A DNA stretch of 6,041 nt, from contig CANBCO010000028.1 of NCBI GenBank assembly GCA_947367165.1, positions 1-6,041 on the forward strand, in the 5' to 3' direction. The notes beneath the pieces were generated by a model that worked only from the letters and a program-made list of their open reading frames with translations, had not been told where the DNA came from and ran no database searches. A program made the translations under genes and the position numbers. The stretch comes from an uncultured Coriobacteriaceae bacterium (GTDB lineage: Bacteria; Actinomycetota; Coriobacteriia; Coriobacteriales; Atopobiaceae). This document shows positions 1-6,041 of the stretch, piece after piece. Position 1 is the stretch's first letter. Each line of letters begins with the position of its first letter.

Positions 1-231
1 CACATTTACTTTGCTTCTCAGCTCACTTTTGAAGGCGCACGTCCTGACGACGATGAGTTTTTGCATGTAGATTTAGTACCGGTAACAGATTTTATAGATG
101 CTGTGCTAGACGGCAAGATTGAAGACGCTAAAACGGTGGTTGGGGCTTTAGCGCTTGACGCGATTGGAAGGCGCATGTTTCATAGCGAAGAAGGCAAGCA
201 AAAAAGCGACACAAAACCTTCTGCCTTATGA
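1..231 (+). CDS. NUDIX hydrolase, probable ADP-ribose pyrophosphatase (3' end only)
   Basis: The last 76 codons of a gene that begins before the window, ending in TGA at 229-231. Seen: the fragment starts HIYFASQLTFEGARPDDDEF and carries the D-E-F-L-x-V-x-L-V-P segment followed by DGKIEDAKTVVGAL (residues 37-50 of the fragment). This is the usual C-terminal end of ADP-ribose pyrophosphatases of the NudF type, which cleave ADP-ribose to AMP and ribose 5-phosphate in the cytosol. The NUDIX box itself lies upstream and cannot be checked, so the exact substrate is inferred from this tail only; other nucleoside-diphosphate-sugar hydrolases share it. The final 15 or so residues are polar and probably a disordered tail. 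The stop overlaps the next start as ATGA, so the two genes very probably share a message. Confidence 0.8.
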   Translation, partial: HIYFASQLTFEGARPDDDEFLHVDLVPVTDFIDAVLDGKIEDAKTVVGALALDAIGRRMFHSEEGKQKSDTKPSAL

Positions 232-2006
232 CACCCCACACACAAATGCAGCATAAACAATCGCTTTTGCGAGCCTTTTTAAGTTATTACAAGCCGCATA
301 TTTGGCTTTTTATTCTTGATACGGTGTGCGCAATTGTGCAGGCAGCGGTTGATTTAGCTTTCCCTATTATTTTGCGTGAGCTGACTAGTGGGCTTTTTGC
401 AGAAGGGAAAGAGGCAATAGTAGCAAACTTAGCCCTGGTGGCAACGTGGCTTATTGCCATGTATATTGTGCGTTATATCTGCAAGTACTTTATTAGTGCC
501 TGGGGGCACATTATGGGTGCACGCATGGAAAGCGAAATGCGGGCAGACCTTTTTGATCAGTATGAACGCTTCTCCTTTTCTTATTTTGACGAGCATAATA
601 CAGGAGACCTTATGAGTCGCCTGGTCTCGGACCTTTTTGATATCTCAGAAGCGGCGCACCACCTGCCTGAGGCTATTATTGTTTGCCTACTCCAAGTGAG
701 TGGCTCTTTTATCATTATGTTTGCCATTAATTGGCAACTTGCAAGCGCTATGGCACTAACCACTCTTGTAGTTGGCATATACATGGCACATGCAAACAGA
801 AAGATGGAGCGGGTTTTCTCGGAAAACAGAGAGCGAATCAGTGGTGTAAATAGCCAGGTAGAGGACTCTTTGGGAGGAGCTCGCGTGGTAAAGTCGTTTG
901 CTAACGAGGACTTGGAACGTGCAAAGTTTGGAAGAGCAAACAATGCGTATCTTGATTCAAAAGAAGGCATGTATCACGCCCTCGGCATGTATCAAGGCGC
1001 GGCAACGCTCTTAACAGGAGCGCTTTATACCATTATTATTGTTTTTGGTGGTTTTTTGATTGCGCAAGGCTATATGAGCCCGCTTGATTTGGCAACATAT
1101 GCCCTGTATGTGAGTTTGTTTACCACGCCGCTTCAAACGCTTATTGACTTTACCGAGATGTTTCAAAAAGCGGTGGCCGGCTTTAGACGTTTCCAAGAAA
1201 TTGTGGGAACGCCGCCTGACATTCAAAATGCTCCAGGGGCAAAACCAATCTCCGTGAGCAAAGGTCACGTTGTGTATGAAGATGTTTATTTTGCTTACGA
1301 GGATAACGAAGCGGTGTTGTCTGGGCTGAGCCTTGATATTGCTCCGGGGCACACGTATGCGCTCGTAGGTCCAAGTGGCGGTGGAAAGTCAACAACGTGT
1401 CAGCTCTTGCCTCGCTTTTATGATGTGGACGCAGGATCTATTAGAATTGATGGGCAAGATATTCGCACAGTAGATGTGGATTCGCTTCATAAAGCAATTG
1501 GTATTGTGCAGCAAGATGTCTACCTATTTAACGGCACGATTGAAGAAAATATTGCTTATGGGCGGCCCAACGCAACGTTTGAAGAGATTTGTGAAGCGGC
1601 TAAAAAAGCAAACATTGCCCAGTGGATTGAAGAGCTTCCGCAAGGCTATCAAACACCAGTTGGCGAGCGTGGTGGACATCTTTCTGGAGGACAAAAACAG
1701 CGCATCGCTATTGCCCGTGTATTTTTAAAAAATCCGCATATCCTTATTTTGGACGAAGCAACAAGTGCGCTCGATAATGAGTCCGAGAAAGCCGTTCAAG
1801 AATCCCTTGCACGCCTATCTAAAGGTCGCACTACGATTGTGATTGCGCACCGCTTGTCAACTATTAAAGATGCTGACGTGATAGTAACTATAGCAAACGG
1901 ACGCGTGGCCGAGCAAGGCACCCATGAAGAGTTGCTAGCTCGAGGAGGAACCTATGCGCATTACTATGAGATGCAATTTGGACAGAGCTTAGAAGGTGCG
2001 CATTAA
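228..2006 (+). CDS. ABC exporter, fused membrane and ATPase domains (MsbA/BmrA-type half transporter)
   Basis: A 592-residue half transporter: an N-terminal six-helix exporter domain followed by one nucleotide-binding domain, the normal length for the family. It would work as a dimer in the cytoplasmic membrane, using ATP to export a drug, lipid or peptide; the sequence does not show which. Membrane helices lie near residues 24-48, 65-88, 148-167, 169-188, 256-282 and 286-307. The ATPase domain has an A-loop tyrosine (Y357), Walker A GPSGGGKST (381-389), Q-loop (Q428/Q429 region), signature LSGGQ (485-489), Walker B ILILDE (505-510) with the catalytic glutamate E510, D-loop SALD (513-516) and switch histidine H541. 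All catalytic residues are present, so it is not a degenerate partner of a heterodimer and could be a homodimer. The ATG at 228 overlaps the upstream stop as ATGA. No clear ribosome site precedes it, or the alternative ATG at 246, so initiation is probably coupled to the NUDIX gene. Confidence 0.93.
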   Translation: MTPHTQMQHKQSLLRAFLSYYKPHIWLFILDTVCAIVQAAVDLAFPIILRELTSGLFAEGKEAIVANLALVATWLIAMYIVRYICKYFISAWGHIMGARMESEMRADLFDQYERFSFSYFDEHNTGDLMSRLVSDLFDISEAAHHLPEAIIVCLLQVSGSFIIMFAINWQLASAMALTTLVVGIYMAHANRKMERVFSENRERISGVNSQVEDSLGGARVVKSFANEDLERAKFGRANNAYLDSKEGMYHALGMYQGAATLLTGALYTIIIVFGGFLIAQGYMSPLDLATYALYVSLFTTPLQTLIDFTEMFQKAVAGFRRFQEIVGTPPDIQNAPGAKPISVSKGHVVYEDVYFAYEDNEAVLSGLSLDIAPGHTYALVGPSGGGKSTTCQLLPRFYDVDAGSIRIDGQDIRTVDVDSLHKAIGIVQQDVYLFNGTIEENIAYGRPNATFEEICEAAKKANIAQWIEELPQGYQTPVGERGGHLSGGQKQRIAIARVFLKNPHILILDEATSALDNESEKAVQESLARLSKGRTTIVIAHRLSTIKDADVIVTIANGRVAEQGTHEELLARGGTYAHYYEMQFGQSLEGAH

Positions 2007-2030
2007 AAACAAGCAGCTGGCAGAGAAGTC

Positions 2031-2891
2031 TTAGTCGCCGTCGTCTTCTTGGGTAGGTTCTTGTGAAGCATCTTTTTGCGAAGAGTCTAGCGTATATGGA
2101 ACCGGACCACCAATCTTGTTTTTAAGCCGTGCAGTAGTTTCTTCATCAAGGCCAGTGATGTTACAAAAGATGTTTAAATCACCATTTGCGCTTGTGGATT
2201 TAGTAAAGATAAACGTCATAAAGTCGCGCAAAGGGCCTGACGGCTGCAAAAATCCAAAGAATTCTCCTGACTGAATCTCGCCATCGCCGGCATCGTGAAC
2301 ACGAACGCGATACGTGACGGTATCGATATTGTTGTTAAGCAGCGCATTTGTAGCGAAAGCAGTTGCTTGAATGTAAGAGGCTGCCATCGATTCGAGCTCA
2401 GTATGCGAGGTGGTGTCTACCACAGTAACTTCAATGCGTCCTGTGACTTCGCTTGCCTCTTGAATAGAAAAAAATGCTGGAAACTGTGTAAAGCCATCTC
2501 CCCACTCAACACCGCCTTTAAGTGCTCCAGCAACGCTTGCAACGTTTACTTCGCTCGAGAGGTTTCCTGCGTTAAAACGCCTGATAAACCCACAAGAAAC
2601 TTGAGCTATCAAAATAACCGCAAGCGTAGTTGCAACAAAGAAAAGAGCAGTTCTTCTTATAACAGCCTCTACATTTGAGCCACTTGGATCTTTTCCACTT
2701 AACGGATCAATTTCAAGACCTACTCCAGTCTTCTTACGCCTTCTTTTTTCTTTGCGAGCAATTTTTTCGTTGACGTGTCCGGTCTCATCCAGCCGAGAAA
2801 ACAGACTAACAGCTTCTTCGTGATTAAGTTGGCTAGAAGGCAACTTTTTCTTGGGCTTAAAAGTTTTCTTCTCTGTTCTTTCTTTGTTCAC
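2031..2891 (-). CDS. Unrecognised single-pass membrane protein, last gene of the operon
   Basis: I do not recognise the family. From the GTG start at 2891 it is 286 residues. Seen: a very basic, Lys/Arg-rich N-terminal region of about 80 residues (including KRRRKK), one hydrophobic helix at about 81-103 (TALFFVATTLAVILIAQVSC), then a roughly 180-residue domain ending in an acidic, Gln/Asp/Glu-rich tail. The positive-inside rule puts the N-terminus in the cytoplasm and the large domain outside. The outer part has alternating strand-like and helix-like stretches (GRIEVTVVDT, a helical ELESMAASYIQATAFATNALL, then VTYRVRVHD), so it looks folded. No catalytic motif or lipobox at the N-terminus. 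The start is set by AAGGAG 7 nt upstream of GTG 2891; that GTG overlaps the kinase stop as GTGA, implying translational coupling. An in-frame TTG at 2897 lies only 1 nt from AAGGAG and is a worse choice. Real gene likely; function unknown. Confidence 0.82.
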   Translation of the reverse strand: MNKERTEKKTFKPKKKLPSSQLNHEEAVSLFSRLDETGHVNEKIARKEKRRRKKTGVGLEIDPLSGKDPSGSNVEAVIRRTALFFVATTLAVILIAQVSCGFIRRFNAGNLSSEVNVASVAGALKGGVEWGDGFTQFPAFFSIQEASEVTGRIEVTVVDTTSHTELESMAASYIQATAFATNALLNNNIDTVTYRVRVHDAGDGEIQSGEFFGFLQPSGPLRDFMTFIFTKSTSANGDLNIFCNITGLDEETTARLKNKIGGPVPYTLDSSQKDASQEPTQEDDGD

Positions 2892-3793
2892 TTGCAAGCT
2901 CCTTCATGCGCATCTTGGTCTAGTAATGCAGCGACCTGCCCCAAGCAAGGTTCAAAACTTACACCGCGCATTTGGTAGTTGGGCTGTTCTTTACTTATCA
3001 GCATAGCACTATAGACAAAATTTGATGCAAATTGGGTGGCATCGAGCAGAGAATGCCCACTCATAAGAGCAGCAAGCACACTCGAGGCAAAAAGGTCGCC
3101 CGTTCCGTGCAGTCTAAAGGGAAGTTCTGTGTGACTTACCACGGTAGTAGTAATCTCGCGGCCTCCAATATAATTTTTAATAGAGCCATCTTTTTGAGAG
3201 ATACCTTTTAAGATGACCGTTTTAGCACCCATTTCCAAGAGAGCATCCAGCGTGCGGCTTGCCTGCTCATGAGAGATGCAATCGCCTTCATAAGGAAGTC
3301 CAGTGAGAAGATGTGCCTCGGTTAAGTTGGGCGTAAGCACATCAGCAAAAGGAACCAGTTCTGCCGTAGCCTTGCAAAGCTCCTGCGTGTATGTAGGATA
3401 CATTGCTCCAGCATCGCCCATAACAGGGTCAACAAATCTCAGGGCGCAAGAAAACGTAGAATACAAACGTTTAATGGCTAAGATTTGCTCGGCCGCGCCT
3501 AAAAAGCCCGAGTAAATGGCGTCTAGCTCCACGTCTTCTTTTTCCCAAGCATCTAAATAAGACTCCATCATAGAAGTGGTGTCAAGAAAGTAAAAGTCGC
3601 GAAAAAGTGTGTGGGCACTAAACAGAGAGGTGGGAAGCGGGCAGACGTCACACCCCGCCGCCGATAAAACCGGGATGGCTACTCCTAGTGAGCATTTTCC
3701 GTAACCACATAGGTCATGGACGGCTGCTATTCTGGGAATATAGGTATTTTTGCGCTCGTACAAAAAGTACGTATCTGGGGAAAGACGACTTAT
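2888..3793 (-). CDS. Pyridoxal/pyridoxamine kinase (vitamin B6 salvage)
   Basis: A ribokinase-fold kinase of the PdxK/PdxY group (phosphomethylpyrimidine-kinase-like superfamily). The family phosphorylates pyridoxal, pyridoxamine or pyridoxine with ATP in the cytosol, giving the PLP cofactor route from salvaged vitamers. Numbered from the first conventional start (TTG at 3763, 291 residues), it shows HDLCGYGKCSLG (16-27), CPLPT (41-45), DPVMGD (112-117), TPNLTEA (144-150) and the anion-hole motif GTGD (220-223), whose D223 is the expected catalytic base. All core motifs are intact. The start is unusual: no ribosome site precedes TTG 3763, whereas AAAGGAG at 3806-3800 sits 6 nt before an in-frame ATA at 3793, which would add ten residues (301 total). 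I give the longer extent because the ribosome site supports it; the fallback start is 3763. It is the middle gene of the operon, with 11 nt to the upstream stop and a 4-nt overlap downstream. Which vitamer it prefers cannot be read from sequence; the family assignment is secure. Confidence 0.9.
   Translation of the reverse strand: MSRLSPDTYFLYERKNTYIPRIAAVHDLCGYGKCSLGVAIPVLSAAGCDVCPLPTSLFSAHTLFRDFYFLDTTSMMESYLDAWEKEDVELDAIYSGFLGAAEQILAIKRLYSTFSCALRFVDPVMGDAGAMYPTYTQELCKATAELVPFADVLTPNLTEAHLLTGLPYEGDCISHEQASRTLDALLEMGAKTVILKGISQKDGSIKNYIGGREITTTVVSHTELPFRLHGTGDLFASSVLAALMSGHSLLDATQFASNFVYSAMLISKEQPNYQMRGVSFEPCLGQVAALLDQDAHEGACK
2899..2904 (-). promoter_or_regulatory. Ribosome binding site that decides the start of the last operon gene
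   Basis: AAGGAG on the minus strand, inside the final codons of the kinase gene. It is 7 nt from GTG (2891-2889) but only 1 nt from TTG (2897-2895), which is why GTG is taken as the start. Confidence 0.75.
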
Positions 3794-3799
3794 GCTGTA

Positions 3800-3806
3800 C
3801 TCCTTT
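3800..3806 (-). promoter_or_regulatory. Strong ribosome binding site of the kinase gene, facing an ATA codon
   Basis: AAAGGAG on the minus strand, overlapping the TAA stop (3807-3805) of the preceding gene. Six nt downstream lies ATA (3793-3791), in frame with the kinase. No ATG, GTG or TTG occurs at usable spacing; the first in-frame conventional start (TTG 3763) is 36 nt away. Confidence 0.75.
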
Positions 3807-5328
3807 ATAAAGTAGGTTCTTCTGCATCCACGTTCTCATCTACCAGTGCAATACTGTCTTTGTGATAAAAGAGTGCAGCGCTTTGGTTAATCCAATGCGT
3901 AGGATCACTTGAAAAGTCGGGAGTGCTGATTGTGGGAGGAAATGCAGTTCTTGGGCTGAGTTCAACTTGCTTACTTGAGACATCGGTTAAGATGGGAAGC
4001 CTGCTGTCCATCTCCTCGGCATACGTCTTTGCGCTGCCGTCTGAAAGATCAGTATAAGCATACTCCCAGGTAGAAGTAGTAAATCCAAGAGGAGAGTTGA
4101 AGGCAAAGAGGATGGCAAGAAGTCCCGCCGAGCAAAGCAGACATGCCGAGGTGCGCTCCGTGTCAAAGTTAATTCCTTTCAGTTTGGATTCGTTTTTTTG
4201 AATGAGTGTATACGTTGTCAAAAGGGTAAACGTAGCAACCATAATCACAAAGCTTGCATATAAAATATCTGTTGTACGACCTGCTCCAGGTCCTTTGGTA
4301 GATACTTGTAAAAGATAGAGCTGTGCCCAAAACATGGCGACAAAAGCGGCAGATAACCAGCCCCAAAAACTGGCATGAAGGGTGAATCTGGCATGTGCTT
4401 TTCTTGCAACCGAAACGGCAAAAGGCAACACGCAAACAATATAGGCAACGGTCGATAAGCTAAACCAGCCTCCAAAATGCTCTGCCAACCACCAAGCAGA
4501 AGCGCCTATTGATTGGACGAGGTTATTAAAGATGGCGCGTTTGCTTGAAATATCAATACCAAGATCCGCTGCACGTTTAGCTGTCCCGGGTGCGGCAGAG
4601 ACAATAAGCAATCCTAAAACACAAAGAACAAACGCACAAAAAAGCCATCCTCTTTTGTTGCGTATCGCTTCAAATAGAGCGAGAAGCAAAAGAACGAATA
4701 TACAGCCAACGGTGGAAACATGGTTTCCGCCGGCAACAATAAACGCTAAGAGACAGGTAAGAATAAGCCAGCCAAAGCGTGCGTGGCCTTCTTTTGTGAG
4801 ATAGTTTATTGCTGCGGTAATACAAAAAGCGAATAAGCACCAAAAGAAAAGATAGTTCATAGCCCCGTTAAACCAGTAGAGGCCTTCGTAGATATTTGGG
4901 ATAGTTTGGATAAAGAAAAACCAGCTAACACAAGCAATACCAATCCAAGCTTTAGAAGTTGTTTTGAGGATTTTTTTGCAAAGCGCCCAGATAAGAGCAA
5001 AGAAGGCAAGAAAAGAGATGGCAAGCAGAATCCAGGTGGTAACCCAGTAGCATCCTTCGCCAAAAACAGAAGGTTCTAAGCTTAAGATAAATGCAGAAGA
5101 ATAGAGGCCCTGCCACACTTTATAAAAGTATAGGGTGGTTTGAAAAGCAGCACCTAGAATGGAGAATATATTTCCTCCGGTTTCTATAGTAGGGCGCACA
5201 AAACGAGCGGCATAGGAAAAATCATCGGCTCCTGCACGTGCATAAAACGATAACGCAAGCAAAGGAATGATGCCTACAACAAAAAGTGCGGCCACTATAA
5301 GAACTGGTGCTATCCGCTTTAACTTCAT
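3805..5328 (-). CDS. Polytopic membrane protein, DUF6056/GT-C glycosyltransferase-like
   Basis: A 507-residue integral membrane protein, first gene of the minus-strand operon. Seen: about 11-12 hydrophobic helices, the first at residues 8-28, others near 95-117, 127-145, 152-175, 184-202, 204-220, 226-246, 288-308, 319-341, 356-376 and 394-412. An acidic pair just outside helix 1 (ADDFSY, D35/D36) is followed by VWQGLYSS (71-78), YWFNGAMNYLFFW (151-163), AGGNH (199-203), APGTAKR (246-252) and GPGAGR (346-351). This pattern recalls DUF6056 and GtrII-like proteins, whose acidic residues in the first outer loop resemble the catalytic site of lipid-sugar-dependent GT-C glycosyltransferases. If so, it would add a sugar to a cell-surface glycan or protein outside the membrane; this is inference from pattern memory and no substrate is visible. 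The roughly 90-residue C-terminal part is hydrophilic and probably extracellular. ATG 5328 is preceded by AAAGGAG with 5 nt spacing. A second ATG at 5332 is out of frame and too close to that site. Confidence 0.85.
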   Translation of the reverse strand: MKLKRIAPVLIVAALFVVGIIPLLALSFYARAGADDFSYAARFVRPTIETGGNIFSILGAAFQTTLYFYKVWQGLYSSAFILSLEPSVFGEGCYWVTTWILLAISFLAFFALIWALCKKILKTTSKAWIGIACVSWFFFIQTIPNIYEGLYWFNGAMNYLFFWCLFAFCITAAINYLTKEGHARFGWLILTCLLAFIVAGGNHVSTVGCIFVLLLLALFEAIRNKRGWLFCAFVLCVLGLLIVSAAPGTAKRAADLGIDISSKRAIFNNLVQSIGASAWWLAEHFGGWFSLSTVAYIVCVLPFAVSVARKAHARFTLHASFWGWLSAAFVAMFWAQLYLLQVSTKGPGAGRTTDILYASFVIMVATFTLLTTYTLIQKNESKLKGINFDTERTSACLLCSAGLLAILFAFNSPLGFTTSTWEYAYTDLSDGSAKTYAEEMDSRLPILTDVSSKQVELSPRTAFPPTISTPDFSSDPTHWINQSAALFYHKDSIALVDENVDAEEPTL

Positions 5329-5352
5329 ACATGCTCCTTTTTAGTTTTCACT

Positions 5353-5381
5353 AGTATAGACGCGTGAGGTTTTCTCGGCAA
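5353..5381 (-). promoter_or_regulatory. Predicted sigma-70-type promoter of the three-gene minus operon
   Basis: On the minus strand, -35 TTGCCG (5381-5376), a 17-nt spacer and -10 TATACT (5358-5353). Matches to consensus are 4/6 and 5/6 with ideal spacing. Transcription would begin near 5346, leaving a leader of about 17 nt before ATG 5328 that still holds the AAAGGAG site. An AT-rich run (TTTTTTAAAATT, about 5406-5395) lies upstream where an UP element could act. No other promoter is visible between the operon genes, so it probably drives all three. Confidence 0.68.
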
Positions 5382-5428
5382 GTACGTATGAAGGAATTTT
5401 AAAAAACAACTGGCTTTTTAGATTATTT

Positions 5429-5453
5429 CTTTTTTTGTGACTATCTTTTTTGT
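5429..5453 (+). repeat. Two T-tract direct repeats in the divergent intergenic region
   Basis: CTTTTTTTGT (5429-5438) and CTTTTTTGT (5445-5453), their starts 16 nt apart, upstream of the radical SAM gene. They may be bending T-tracts near promoters or only low-complexity DNA. No stable G+C-rich stem precedes them, so I do not call a terminator. Confidence 0.4.
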
Positions 5454-5506
5454 CTTGAAGGGAGTAAGATATAGGACTTGAGTAAAACGAAAAACGCAAA
5501 TTCTTC

Positions 5507-5514
5507 AGGAGGAG
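5507..5514 (+). promoter_or_regulatory. Ribosome binding site of the radical SAM gene
   Basis: AGGAGGAG, near-perfect complement of the 16S rRNA 3' end, placed just before ATG 5517 (4 nt from AGGAGG to ATG). It fixes the start of a gene whose N-terminus would otherwise be ambiguous. Confidence 0.8.
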
Positions 5515-5516
5515 AT

Positions 5517-6041
5517 ATGCAATCAAAGATAGCTCATGCGGCAGAGCGCAAAGCTTTTTCGTTTGCCCTCGACCGCATTATTAACACGGCTTCTTCAAAA
5601 GACCGCTCAAAGAATCTTGAAAAGCTTATTAACATGGGTTCAAAGCTTTTGGAGAACACTTCACCAGGTGCAGCCCGTGGTTTAAAAGCCGGCTTGTATC
5701 CTGGCTCTAAATGGGAAGAATTCCTTTTCTCCCTTATTGACGAGGTAGACCATGACATTATTAAAAAGACCGTGCTCAACGGTGCTTACGAAGGGGCTTT
5801 TCGCGGACTTCGCACGGCTACAGAAAATGCCGAGAAGTACCAGTGCAACGTGCCTTGGATTGTTCTGTTTGATCCCACCAGTGCTTGCAACAAAAACTGC
5901 GTAGGCTGCTGGGCTGCTGAGTACGGCAGCGGTATGAACTTGACGTTTGACGAGATGGATAAGCTTATTACCGACGCAGAAGAACTTGGTACCCACATGT
6001 TCATGCTTACCGGTGGAGAGCCTTTGGTGCGCAAAGACGAC
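5517..6041 (+). CDS. Radical SAM protein, uncharacterised family (5' part, runs off the window)
   Basis: The first 175 codons of an open frame that continues past the window edge. Seen: an N-terminal region of about 110 residues with amphipathic helices, then CNVPWIVLFDPTSACNKNCV leading into the iron-sulfur motif C124-x3-C128-x2-C131, followed by WAAEYG, and a GGEP motif at 166-169 that binds SAM in this superfamily. Radical SAM enzymes use a [4Fe-4S] cluster to cleave S-adenosylmethionine and start radical chemistry in the cytosol. The long N-terminal region and the IPW-x-x-L-x-DPTSACN...GCWAAEYG context match a group of uncharacterised radical SAM proteins I recall from clostridia and coriobacteria; the substrate is unknown. 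Any C-terminal SPASM or other domain lies outside the window. ATG 5517 is set by AGGAGGAG (5507-5514), an almost perfect ribosome site. The gene is divergent from the minus operon, and I could not find a convincing promoter of its own in the 5382-5506 stretch. Confidence 0.9.
   Translation, partial: MQSKIAHAAERKAFSFALDRIINTASSKDRSKNLEKLINMGSKLLENTSPGAARGLKAGLYPGSKWEEFLFSLIDEVDHDIIKKTVLNGAYEGAFRGLRTATENAEKYQCNVPWIVLFDPTSACNKNCVGCWAAEYGSGMNLTFDEMDKLITDAEELGTHMFMLTGGEPLVRKDD

Noticed and set aside
581..1395. Minus-strand open frames of 70-129 codons inside the ABC exporter gene
   Set aside because: They lie antisense to a gene with all expected domains, have no family resemblance and no ribosome site that stands out; they are frame shadows.
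4169..5063. Open frames of 68-90 codons on both strands inside the large membrane protein gene
   Set aside because: Their composition follows from the hydrophobic codons of the real frame, and no start signal or motif supports them.
5400..5437. TAAAAA/TTTTTA arms followed by a T-run as an intrinsic terminator
   Set aside because: The stem is six A-T pairs only, too weak, and no plus-strand gene ends just upstream.
5455..5483. TTGAAG as a -35 box for the radical SAM gene
   Set aside because: At 16-18 nt spacing there is no acceptable -10; TAAGAT at 5465 is only 4 nt away.
5341..5526. A 61-codon minus-strand frame in the divergent intergenic region
   Set aside because: It spans the predicted promoter and AT-rich DNA, is rich in Lys/Ser/Phe as expected from such DNA, and has no ribosome site before its start.
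5534..6034. Overlapping minus-strand frames of 81-104 codons at the right edge
   Set aside because: They are antisense to the radical SAM reading frame, which has CX3CX2C, GGEP and a near-perfect ribosome site.
1..6041. Defence, CRISPR, toxin-antitoxin or mobile-element system
   Set aside because: No repeat array, transposase, integrase, nuclease or toxin-like pair is visible; all complete genes fit ordinary chromosomal content.

Overview
The window looks like an ordinary chromosomal segment of a Gram-positive-type bacterium with mid-range G+C (mid-40s % judged by eye). The style of the proteins (the ABC exporter, the YIPRIAAVHDLCGYGKCSLG pyridoxamine kinase and the WAAEYG-type radical SAM protein), strong AAGGAG ribosome sites and use of GTG/TTG starts suggest the Coriobacteriia, possibly the Atopobium/Lancefieldella/Olsenella group. 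That is a family-level inference, not a demonstrated identity. I see no tRNA, rRNA, CRISPR array, insertion sequence, integrase or phage gene.

Layout. (1) Positions 1-2006, plus strand: the 3' end of a NUDIX ADP-ribose pyrophosphatase gene overlaps by ATGA a complete homodimer-type ABC exporter gene. (2) Positions 2031-5328, minus strand: a tight three-gene operon. In transcription order it encodes a polytopic membrane protein resembling DUF6056/GT-C-type glycosyltransferases, a pyridoxal/pyridoxamine kinase of vitamin B6 salvage, and an unrecognised single-pass membrane protein. A good sigma-70-type promoter (TTGCCG, 17 nt, TATACT) lies just upstream. (3) From 5517 to the window edge, plus strand: the first 175 codons of a divergently transcribed radical SAM protein with a CX3CX2C cluster motif.

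How they fit. The exporter and the minus operon are convergent, with only 24 bp between stop codons and no obvious terminator. Within the minus operon, the first stop codon overlaps the kinase's ribosome site, and the last two genes overlap by GTGA, so translation is probably coupled along the message. The B6 kinase has no evident functional link to its two membrane-protein neighbours.

Points worth a second look: the kinase's strong ribosome site faces an in-frame ATA codon instead of a normal start; the third gene's start is better placed at GTG 2891 than at TTG 2897; and three products (DUF6056-like protein, single-pass protein, radical SAM protein) have no function I can assign. I did not find a convincing novel multi-gene system.
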